Assembly (NCBI GenBank): GCA_003116875.1 | Contig: BCKT01000001.1 | Coordinates: forward strand, 4,596-68,595 | Length of the DNA stretch: 64,000 bases | DNA from: Takashimella koratensis | Lineage: Eukaryota > Basidiomycota > Tremellomycetes > Trichosporonales > Tetragoniomycetaceae | Direction: 5' to 3' | Part shown: piece by piece, positions 11,937-20,529 of the stretch | Numbering within the stretch: the stretch's first letter is position 1 | Layout: each line of letters begins with the position of its first letter | The notes under the pieces: model-generated | What the model was told of the DNA's origin: nothing | Database searches by the model: none | Seen by the model: the letters and a program-made list of their open reading frames with translations, nothing else | Position numbers and translations under genes: made by a program

Positions 11937-12733
11937 GAGATAATGCCTGATATAGAATCCACCACGGCCAATATTGCTCGGATAGAATCCAAATCCCATA
12001 ATTACTCGGATAGAATTCTGGAGATGGACGTGTAGGATATACTTCCCCCTGCTCTTAAGCGCAAGCAAGGCCGCCCCCCTAAAAAGAGGAGGGAAGCAGG
12101 AAATCACCCATCAGGCTTTGCACCTGTGTGCGCTCTCACCCCTCTGTCTTCCTCCTCCGGCTCCTTCTCCTCTTCTTCTTCTACTTCTACTCTATCCCCC
12201 GCTCTATCCCCCGCTCTCACCCCTCTGTCTTCCTACCCCTCATCCTCCTCCTGCTGTTTAACTTCCTCTTTTTCTTCTTCTTCCCCTTCCCCTTCTAGTC
12301 CCCCAAAGCGCCACAAGCCATGGTGGGAAATTGTTGTAGTTGTAGACAACCAGAGGAGATGCCAGCCTCTTATCTGCACTCTGGTAGACTATTGTGATGG
12401 TGGGTATCGCTGGTGGGTCCCTTTGGTAGACCGTAGAAGTGGTTACGATGAAAGTATTGTCGGATACAGAATATAACATTCGACAAGGGATATCGAGTCT
12501 ACTACTGGGCCGTATATATATATGTTACGGTCTGACTACGGATACCCCTATCCCTCGCCGAATGTGGTAGGTCTCAGTTCTTGGGTGGCGTCTACCGTAG
12601 TGGTAGTTTACGGCCGCGTAGGCCGGTGTCCGTGACAAGTATGACAATTGTGATTCTATAGGAGTAATCATTGGATTTGGATTCTATCCGAGCAATATTG
12701 GCCTCGGCGGATTCTATATCAGGCATTATCTCG
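11937..12733. mobile_element. Inverted-repeat element, probable transposon remnant
   Basis: Two arms of about 81 bp, 11937-12017 and 12652-12733, are inverted copies with about 8 mismatches by eye (about 90% identity). Both carry reiterated GATAGAATCC-like motifs. They flank about 630 bp that differ in composition from neighbouring genes and hold a fragmentary ORF with an AT-hook-like motif. This fits a non-autonomous TIR element or a collapsed transposon. I could not identify a target-site duplication or a superfamily. Confidence 0.5.
12036..12476 (+). pseudogene. Fragmentary ORF inside the inverted-repeat element
   Basis: This open frame has no good ATG at its start. It begins DIYFPALKRKQGRPPKKRRE, an AT-hook-like GRPPKKR motif. 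A long Ser/Pro tract follows, then KPWWEIVVVVDNQRR. It looks like a broken piece of a transposon-encoded DNA-binding protein rather than a host gene, but I do not recognise the family. Confidence 0.3.
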
Positions 12734-12871
12734 GTATAATGGGGTAAAAGCAAGGCCACTTCGTTCTTTATATACACTTGGTCGGGTGGTTCTAAGACGG
12801 GACGTCGTACTATGCATCGACTCTAATGAGAATAGGCGTTTGGATGTTTGGATTTCTTAGAAAGGTACCAG

Positions 12872-14283
12872 TTAGTCCCGATCCATCCCAGCTCTGTCAC
12901 CAGGATCCAAGTCATCAGAACGGGCGCGTAAATGTGAAGCTTGTTGACGATGCCCCGACCCAAGATCGTGATCTCAATGTTTCAGTAAGCTGGGGTCAGC
13001 TGGGGTCTAAGAAATGACCCACCGTGGCTCGGAAAGATGTAGGAGATGCGGTAAAATTGGTTTGATATCTCCAACGGCCAGATACAGGCGGCAACTGGAG
13101 TTAGCTTGGCCAAAATCAGACTCACTGGACGTCACCACGATCGGGAACACGGTCATCCCCATGAAGGGAAGAGGGATCATGTCCAGTGCCATGCCAAAGG
13201 TGTTGAAGCTGATCCAGGCGTATGCCCTAATATCAGCGATGTACAGAAGAAACGTACCATTGGTTGGTCCACAGCGCGAAGAAGTTTTTCGCAGGAAGGG
13301 ACCACCCCTCGGCAAACATCAGCCCGTAGCTGCAGCTGATCAGGGCAGTGAGTAAGGACCAGGCAATCTTGATCGGGTATTTCAGCTTCAAAAGTTCCCC
13401 AGTCGAGATGGGGGTGGTGAAGATGGCGGAAAGAAGGAAGATGCCGTTGATCGCTAGGTTGATGAAGAACTGAGAGATGACACCGATGACAATTCCATAC
13501 GTGTTGAGCTGGAGTTAGTGAGGTCAAGTGTGGACCTACGTAGACTCGGACCTGGAAGGGAAGAGGGGCAATGTCGACAGAGCCGTATGAAGCCGGAAGG
13601 GAGATGAATTCTGCCATAGCGTTGGAGACAGCGCCACCCCTTGCGATGTATTGATTGAAGGCATAGAGGGTACTGTTTGCCTCTGCTACGGTAGCGACTT
13701 CTTGCAATGGAAGCATGATAAAACTTTCTGTGGTGGTATAATAGCGGGCCGAAGTGTAGTACATTGTGTAGACCGAGGACGAGTTGTAACTGGCAGCCAG
13801 GGTGGTAGAGTTGGAAGCAAGAACTGCGTCAAAAGTCTAGAGTCAGCGGGGGATGATTAGGGGCCTACCGATGTCGCGTTGGCATTGGCTGTGATTGCGC
13901 CCCAGTAATCGCCGTTCCACACGCTGTGATACACTTCGTCTTCGGTAGCGTTAGAGAAGACAAACGTGGGGACGGTCTTCTGGCCGTTGATGGATTGTAC
14001 GGCCGCAACGAGGGCTTCACCAAAGTATCCCTGGTCAAAGTTGCGAACAAGGATCTAGGGTCAGCAAGGAGGTAATGAGTCTCACCTTGAGCTTGTAGGC
14101 CCTACCGCCCGCTTCAAAGTTGGTACCGAAGAACCAGAGGCAAGTCGCCAACAGGACAATGTAGAGGATGACGGCGTTACCAGCGAGCATGAGAAACCCC
14201 TTTTTCCGGGGCACAGGACCATGGTGGGACAGGTCCTGTACCTGTTTGTCGACGACTATTTTTGGTTGAGAGGTCTCGCTCAT
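12872..14283 (-). CDS. DUF3533 / SNG1-like integral membrane protein
   Basis: This resembles the nitrosoguanidine-resistance protein SNG1 family (DUF3533), fungal membrane proteins linked to drug and nitrosoguanidine resistance. The N-terminus MSETSQPKIVVDKQ is hydrophilic and is followed by a first membrane helix LAGNAVILYIVLLATCLWFFG. A long loop follows, with NAT...VYHSVWNGDYWGAITANANAT (the conserved YWGAI region) and NSTLYAFNQYIARGG. A C-terminal block of helices follows, with GIVIGVISQFFINLAI, IAWSLLTALISCSYGL and FNTFGMALDMIPLPFMGM. The last exon, after an intron at about 12964-13013, reads ILGRGIVNKLHIYAPVLM and ends ELGWDRD. That splice site is the weakest part of the model. Confidence 0.75.
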
Positions 14284-15474
14284 GCTTGGGTATGTACAAG
14301 AGCGTGCTTGAAGATGTTTGCATTGGGCGGGAGACAAGGTGTGAGTCGGTGGGTTCTTATAACAGAGTGCCACGCAGTCGACGGCCGAATTGCCACCAGA
14401 CTGAACCTCGGTTATCACCTCGGTGATGTCCACAAACGGCCGTTGCATCTAACTGATGCATATTTATCTTCATCCTTGGCAAGGCGGTTCGGTTTGATGA
14501 GCGGGATGAATGCTCGCTAGTCATCGGGTGTGCACTTACGGCCGTTATCCGAGTGACTCGGTGAACTGGCTCGACTCCAGTATCTTGGGCGTTAACGTCT
14601 GGCCAGCGCACCGCGCGTCGTTGTCGCCAATACCTCCTTGCTTGGTAGCTGAATGATGGGAGCGCCCCTCGTAATGGCATGGCTCGCAGTGGAGAGAACA
14701 ATATGATGCAGCTCTCGTTGTCGCCCCAGCTATCTGATAAGAAGTGAAGGGACGAAATCAGTGCTTTGATAGCTCCATGCGTGGTCAAGGTCTAGCGTCC
14801 GCCCAAGCAGGAAGAATGCGCCAATAATCAGGACACAGAGAAACAAGACTTCTCGTTAGAGACTCTTAACCGCAGTCCACCCTCAACTACGCGGCGTTCA
14901 CGTCCGAATCGTCTCCATACTTCCGGACATTATCAGCTAGCGCTGGTTCAGTGGTTAGTTTGACACGGTCCTACTTGTTCATGCTTCCGGATCCGCTATA
15001 CTCTCCCCAGGTGAGCGCAAGACGGCCAGCATGGTCTGGACTTTGACTCGTGTCTCTCCTAACAAGTCAACAAACTAGGAGTCAGCCGGGTCGATACCCT
15101 TGTGTCCGAATATACATCGCCCGACGGCTGCACCGCGTGTGTCGGATGGAACACTCGGAGGTTATCCGGCGATGGGTATCTTCACAATCTGTTGCGGCTT
15201 CCGCTTCCATTATAAGCATCGATTCGACGGAAGTCTTAAAGCTTGCAGCAGCATCCGATGCGCCTTGTGCCCAGCTCCAAGCTGATATACTGAGAATGCT
15301 CCAAGTCGACATATTGGGCGAGTTCTTGCTCTACCCGGTGTCCGGCCGAAACTTAATCGGCCAAAAGCGCACGACTCGCCGCTTATTTCGGAACTGTATA
15401 TAAAGTGAGTTCTTCCCAGCTCCACCTCACAAACTTCCCAGCGTCTTCCCCTGCCTTCTATCCCACCACACACC
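14284..15474. other. Divergent intergenic region
   Basis: About 1.2 kb lie between the divergent SNG1-like gene and the dihydroflavonol-reductase-like gene. It has no supportable coding sequence. A TATA element for the plus-strand gene lies at its right end. An A-box-like stretch at 14941-14960 has no matching B box. Confidence 0.4.
15397..15404 (+). promoter_or_regulatory. TATA box of the dihydroflavonol-reductase-like gene
   Basis: The sequence TATATAAA lies about 70 bp upstream of the ATG at 15475. It is followed by a C/T-rich leader typical of highly expressed fungal genes. Confidence 0.6.
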
Positions 15475-16395
15475 ATGCTTGTCCTCGTCACTGGCGGCTC
15501 CGGCTTTGTCGGCTCCCACTGCATCTCGCAGCTGCTCCCCAACTACTCCGTCCGCACGACGGTGCGCTCCTCATCGAAAGAGCAAGAGGTTCGACAGCTC
15601 TTCGGCGACCGCGTCGAGATTGTAAAGGCTGACCTCACCGGCGACTGGTCCAAGGTCTGCGACGGATGCGATTACGTTCTACACGTCGCCAGCCCGTTCA
15701 CCACGAACCCGACCGAAGGGGACGTCAAGATCGCTGTGGACGGTACGCTCAACGTCCTACGCGCCGCTCACGCCGCCAAGGTCAAGCGCGTCGTCATGAC
15801 CTCGTCCATCGCCGCTATTGCCTTTGGTCAAGACAAGACCACTGGGTTCACTGAGGACGATTGGACGAATCCTGACCGCACCGGCCCGTACGAGAGGTCG
15901 AAGACGCTTGCCGAACGTGCCGCTTGGGACTTTGCCAAAGAAAACGGACTGGACCTCGTCGTGATCAACCCGGTCGGCATCTTTGGCCCCATCCTCAGTC
16001 CCACCGTCGGTACCTCCGTCGAAGTCGTGAAGCGCCTCCTCCAAGGTATTCCCGCCGTCCCAAACCTCCAAATGTCCATCGTTGATGTCCGCGATGTCGC
16101 CGCGCTCCACATCCTGGCAATGACCAAAGGCTCGGGTCGCTACCTCGCACTCGACGACACTGTCTCGATCGCGGATGTCGCACGCGTCCTGGGTCTTCAC
16201 GTCCGCCTTCTTCCCAACTGGCTTACGCGTTTCCTAGCGAGGTTTATATCGGATCTTGCGCTTACGACTGAGCACCTCGAACCCCGAACGGCTTCCAACG
16301 AGCGAGCGAAGAAGGAATTTGATTTCAAGTTCCGTTCGTGGGAAGAAGCGGTGAAGAGCTGCGCGGAGAGTCTCAAGGAGCACGGTGTCGTCTAG
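15475..16395 (+). CDS. NAD(P)-dependent epimerase/dihydroflavonol-4-reductase-like oxidoreductase
   Basis: This intronless ORF of 306 residues belongs to the extended SDR family (dihydroflavonol reductase, cinnamoyl-CoA reductase and methylglyoxal/ketone reductase relatives). The dinucleotide-binding motif VTGGSGFVGSH lies at residues 5-15. HVASPF is at about 70, VVMTSSIAAI at about 107, and the catalytic YERSK gives Tyr139 and Lys143. VDVRDVAALHI is also typical of the family. Length and motifs are complete. Such fungal enzymes reduce ketones or aldehydes with NADPH. The physiological substrate is not evident. The lack of introns is unusual for this window and could reflect retroposition or a more recent origin. 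Confidence 0.85.
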   Translation: MLVLVTGGSGFVGSHCISQLLPNYSVRTTVRSSSKEQEVRQLFGDRVEIVKADLTGDWSKVCDGCDYVLHVASPFTTNPTEGDVKIAVDGTLNVLRAAHAAKVKRVVMTSSIAAIAFGQDKTTGFTEDDWTNPDRTGPYERSKTLAERAAWDFAKENGLDLVVINPVGIFGPILSPTVGTSVEVVKRLLQGIPAVPNLQMSIVDVRDVAALHILAMTKGSGRYLALDDTVSIADVARVLGLHVRLLPNWLTRFLARFISDLALTTEHLEPRTASNERAKKEFDFKFRSWEEAVKSCAESLKEHGVV

Positions 16396-17093
16396 TCGCA
16401 ATGATGGAGGGAATTTCGTTGGAGTAGCTGATGATGTATATGATTTGGGTTAGCAAATTTGTTGTACAACGTTCAGCCCCACTCTGCCTCTTTATTCTGG
16501 GTAAAGGATACTCGCCCAGGGTGGCAACCTACTGCTGTTCTGTACGCTATTGCTGTTGGATTCCTGGTCGATGACAGTATTGGTGGTAGAGGACCGTGGT
16601 TGTTGTAGATGCCAATGGTGGTAGCAGATGACATTGGTGGTGGTAGATGAGGGTGGTCAAATCTGCTTCTGGCGAGACAAACGTTCGACTCACCAGGGAG
16701 GGGCTGTCATTGTGTAAGATCCTTGATGCGTTTTTACGCTTCTGCAAGGTCTCAAGAGGTTATGGGCACTCACTGGACTGGATTGATATGTTTTGAGTCG
16801 ATGGGATTGAGGCCTCGTTGACCCAGCTGGCACGACTTGCTCATCGGAAGGGCGATTAGTTGTTGATTACTTTTTGGGGCGTTATCAATGTGAGCACGGA
16901 GGAAGAACGGGGCTCGCCGCCACCCCAGTGTTGACGATGCGAGACCCGGGCGGCCATCGACCAGTCGGACATGTCATCAACAATCGTGCTCGAGATGAAG
17001 CAGACAACTTGAGATCGGTCGTGCGCAAAGTGATGAACAATGAATAGATTACAAGACGCGTTCATTTACTACAAATCACAACAAGAGCTGATT
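16396..17093. other. Intergenic region, nothing recognised
   Basis: About 700 bp hold the 3' ends of two convergent genes. There is a degenerate run of GGTGGTAG/ATGACATTGGTGG-like repeats around 16570-16650. I see no gene or RNA. Confidence 0.35.
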
Positions 17094-17597
17094 CTAAGTA
17101 GGCCCTGTCCCACCCCTCTGCTGGCCCGTCACCCCATGTCTTGCCGCTCCCTCTGCCTCTTTGAGCTGCTCCCTCAACACTTGATTCTCCTGCTTGAGCT
17201 TTTCAATCACCGCCTGCATCTCCAATATCTGCTCCGCCTGCGCAGTGACGACCTCGTTGACGGATGGCTATCGGTCAGGGCAACCTCCATCAACACTCAC
17301 ATCCTTGTCATTTTTCTTGCGTGCCCGAAAGGCTCGCTGGGCCATGCGATTTTGCGTTCGTCGTCGGTCGCTTACTTTGGTTCTCTCGTCGCTCGCATTG
17401 GAGGCTGCTGGCTGCGGTTGGACGGGAAGCTTACATCAATAAAGAGGGAGCGACAAACTCACAGAGAACCATTCCGGGTTGAGGGTAGCGGGGGTATGTG
17501 CGAGAGTGGGTCCTGCCAGTGGGTAGAAAGTCTGCTGCTGTGCGTCTGGCCTCGAAGGACCACCGTAGACGTATCCGTCTCTATAGTTGTTGTCCAT
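17094..17597 (-). CDS. Small Pap1/Yap-type bZIP transcription factor
   Basis: Three exons with two 33-nt introns encode 145 residues. Residues 66-83 are the basic region, and NRMAQRAFR matches the Pap1/Yap signature NxxAQxxFR (Asn72, Ala75, Gln76, Phe79, Arg80). A leucine-zipper coiled coil follows at about 99-123 with heptad positions Met105, Leu112 and Leu119 (ILEMQAVIEKLKQENQVLRE). The N-terminal 45 residues (MDNNYRDGYVYGG) are Gly/Pro/Tyr-rich, and the C-terminus is a short Gly/Thr tail. Yap1 and Pap1 have Cys-rich redox domains. This protein has no Cys at all, so it is unlikely to be an oxidant sensor. It could act as a partner or competitor of larger bZIP factors. Confidence 0.8.
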
Positions 17598-18019
17598 GAG
17601 GGATGAGGGAAAGGGAAGAAGAAGAAGAAGAAGAGACAAGCTTCTATGGGAATCAACAACCATATTGGATGCAAAGGTCAGGGCCGCGGTGGCGCTCGGA
17701 GTTGGGGAATTACCTACCCGAGGCACTAAGACGAATCATGAGTCATGCAGCGAACTGCCCATCTCTCGCCGCATCGTTGCGTCGCTGCTCGGCGTGCCCG
17801 CTACTCTGTTGCTTGCCCCGACCGCGCTTGTGCCTCTTGCTCGGTGCCTCCGAGCTCACCGTTGACTCATGCTTCCTCATCGTGACTCATACAGACTCAT
17901 CGTGCTGACGCCGCTGACAACGTTGATGTCATCAATAGGCGCGCAGACCAGGACTCTCCGGCAGTAAACAGGTTGGCCTTCCAATAGGCATGCATGCATC
18001 TATAAATGGACCCCCCCCA
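17598..18019. other. Intergenic region between bZIP and permease genes
   Basis: This 422-bp stretch should contain the bZIP promoter and the permease 3' end. A short C run (about 18011-18018) precedes the permease stop. No other feature is seen. Confidence 0.3.
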
Positions 18020-19795
18020 CTAAAGCACCGCCTCAATCTCCTGCTTGACCCCTGCACTGGCGGAAGCCAAGATTGGTTCACCCATCCCACTCGTGTCCAC
18101 TCCATTCGCCTCGAGGTATGCCCGCCATGCGTCATCCTCGTTCTCCAGCTCTTGCGACATCTAACAGTCAGCGGTGTCCCCCAAAACGACTTACATCAGG
18201 GATGAGCATGTAGGTGACGAGCGCGCCAATGATGGAAACAGCAGAACCAACTGGCCGTTAGCTTGGATCAACTAATACACCTACTGAGGAAGACGGCCTG
18301 CTGACCGCGGTACTCGTCGGTAAAGGCGTTTTGGATCGGGGTGAACACTTGGGTACCGATAGCAGCCCCAGCTTTGCCCCAAGCGGCGGAGAAACCGAGG
18401 AAGTGGCCACGGAGAGCGGTCGGGTAGACCTCACCGGAGATCAGAATCGTAGCAACACCGGGTCCCGCCTCGGCCGCGGCAAGGAAGATGCCATAGACGA
18501 CGATGAACGCGCCAGTGCTCGTCTGGATCTGGGCAAGGGCACCACCGAGGATCATACCAATCAGACCCTGGACCAAGAACCCGGCAAGCTGGGTGTTGCG
18601 GCGGCCAATACGGTCGAGAAGGATACCGCCAACGAGGCAGCCGGGAAGACAGAACGCGTTGCTGCTGTCAGCGGAGTAAAGAGGTACACTTACATTAATG
18701 TTCCCCAGCCAATGTTCTGGATGATCGTGTTGTTCGGGTTGACCGCGGCGATAATGTTGGACGAGAAGATGCCGAAAGGGTACGAGCAAAAATCGTAGAG
18801 GAACCAGCACGCGCACGTCCCGATGATCCGCTTCCAGTATCGCCTGAACGCAAGGCCAATGATCTTGAAGTTGATCTGGTTCTTCATGGCGTTGTTTCGG
18901 AACGCGGTCGAGTTGATCATCTGTCGTCAGCGAGGTGGTTCCTCAAGATTCACCTTCAGACGGAAGTAGAAGACGCAGAGGGGCGGGACGAGACCAAGAG
19001 CAAGGCAGGTTCGCCAAGTCCCGGCGAACCCGCTGGTGCCAGTCGAGTTGACGTGGTATCCGTACGCGCTGAGGACGATCAGGGGGATGATACCGGCGAT
19101 GACGATCCCAAAGTCAATGGCAAAGTCGCCAACGGAAGCGACGAGGAAACCGCGGTTCTTGCGAACATATGCCGTCTCGTCTGCAGCCTCAATTGAGGAG
19201 GTGCCGCACACGGGGTACTCGCCTCCAGCGCCGACACCAGCGATACCACGGCCAACGATGAGCATCCAGAACAGGCCGAGGTCAGTGGTCCCGTGAGCAG
19301 CGGCGGAGATGATGATACCGAGGATGAGCAACGAGGTGGTCACGATGACACCAGTCTTGCGACCGATGCGGTCAATGATCATACCGAACCCGAGCTGGCC
19401 AACGATCTCGCCGATGAAGAACGAGTTGGAGAGACGAGTCTTGAGGGTCGAGTTGAACACGGTTGAGGGGTAGACTGGGGTCAGCGACGTCGTTCGGACG
19501 CTTACGTTGGGCAAAGAGCAGGTTGATGTTGCCGACGATCCCTGCGTTGTATCCATCCGACATGAGGGCCTGTCATTAGCGGTATGCAGGGGAAAACTCA
19601 CAATGCCCGAGAAGATGACGGTGAAGACGGCAGAGCTGGCGTCAGTGATGTCCAGCGTCAGACTCACATCTTGGTGCGGGTGTTGACCACATGGCGGGCT
19701 TTGCGCTCCTCTTTGACTAGAGGGGGGACCTCACCAGTGACGGTGGGCTCGACAGCGTCGACGTCTTTGGTGTCAATATCTTTGAACTCGGACAT
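18020..19795 (-). CDS. MFS permease, GIT1-like glycerophosphodiester/phosphate transporter family
   Basis: This is a 12-TM major facilitator of the phosphate:H+ symporter group that includes Git1 (glycerophosphoinositol/glycerophosphocholine) and Pho84. The start is MSEFKDIDTKDVD. Key segments are LMSDGYNAGIVGNIN in TM1, IDRIGRKTGV in loop 2-3, GRGIAGVGAGGEYPVCG with EAADE in TM4-5, and the Git1-type CWFLYDFCSYPFGIFSSNI around 18780. LDRIGRRNTQ lies in loop 8-9. The tail ends GVKQEIEAVL. About ten short introns interrupt it. In yeasts Git1 imports phosphodiesters and is induced by phosphate starvation. Here the gene faces the phosphonate-oxygenase fusion across a shared promoter, so uptake of a phosphonate or phosphodiester is a reasonable inference. 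The substrate is not proven. Confidence 0.8.
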
Positions 19796-20076
19796 GTCGG
19801 TGGGCTGGTTCTGGCTGGTTTGAGGACGTCCCACCAGTCCGCCTCACCACTCTTAAACTAAACAAAGCCGTGATAACCCCATCAAAGCCGAGAAAAGTTT
19901 CGAACACGTTTATGATTAGATTGAATTCCGTCACAGGAATAGACCGACACGTTCGAAAAGCCAACGTGAACCACTAATGAACGAGAAGCCCCAAGCGAGG
20001 TATAGATCCCGAGGTTAGGCTTAACACCCTGAACTCCAGCGGCACGGTGCGAAAGGGATGTGATATAAAGTTTGAT

Positions 20077-20132
20077 GCCACGTGGCTTCTGCCTTATAAA
20101 CCACGTGGCTTATAAGGCAGAAGCCACGTGGC
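20077..20132. repeat. 56-bp near-perfect palindrome with three CACGTG E-boxes
   Basis: The 56 bp equal their own reverse complement except for one mismatched pair (20100/20109). CACGTG occurs at 20079-20084, 20102-20107 and 20125-20130, exactly 23 bp apart, with the middle box at the centre of symmetry. Both arms also carry TGCCTTAT in opposite orientations. CACGTG is the core site of bHLH factors such as Pho4 and Cbf1. Confidence 0.85.
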
Positions 20133-20381
20133 GGGATCCACCATTGCACATCCTTTTCCCTTCTGCCTTATTACTCTTGCTGTGTTGCACATCCTCAACC
20201 CATTCTGCCTTAATAAGTCTAGTCAAAGTGCAATCCAGGTGAGTCTTTGACGTGCTCTGCCTTATTCTACCTTGTTCCAAGGACAAAAGTTGGTCATTGA
20301 CAAACTCCTCTGCCTTATTGACGTCTGGATATCACTTTCCGTCGCCCATTCCGCCCTGCTCTGACGCTCTGGATGCCTTAT
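20090..20381. promoter_or_regulatory. TGCCTTAT motif array
   Basis: Direct copies start at 20090, 20164, 20258, 20311 and 20374. An inverted copy is at 20112-20119 and a variant TGCCTTAA at 20206. Several are preceded by TTC or CTC. Spacing of the direct copies is about 50-95 bp. No known factor is assigned, and a binding-site array is the simplest reading. Confidence 0.6.
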
Positions 20382-20529
20382 TCCCATGGGTTGTTGGAAA
20401 TCCAATCGCAATCGACTCACCGATGGCGTCGGACACGGACAGCATAAATAGTGGCGCTCTGCGCTCCACAAGACTTCATCCCCGCACGACAACTCCCCTC
20501 TCCTATTGCACCGACGATCACACACGTTC

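Larger units (their letters stand above)
19796..20529. promoter_or_regulatory. Shared divergent promoter of the GIT1-like permease and the PhnY-PhnZ fusion
   Basis: These 734 bp separate the two start codons. The region contains a 56-bp palindrome with three CACGTG boxes (20077-20132), an array of TGCCTTAT motifs (20090-20381) and a TATA-like CATAAATAG at about 20443-20451, about 80 bp before the fusion ATG. The density of repeated sites is much higher than in any other intergenic region of the window. Confidence 0.65.

Noticed and set aside
14941..14960. A-box-like TGGTTCAGTGG sequence suggesting a tRNA or tRNA-derived repeat
   Set aside because: No B box (GGTTCGANTCC) or cloverleaf-compatible sequence follows within 100 bp.
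15757..16200. 147-codon minus-strand frame rich in Gly/Asp
   Set aside because: Antisense shadow of the intact dihydroflavonol-reductase-like gene.
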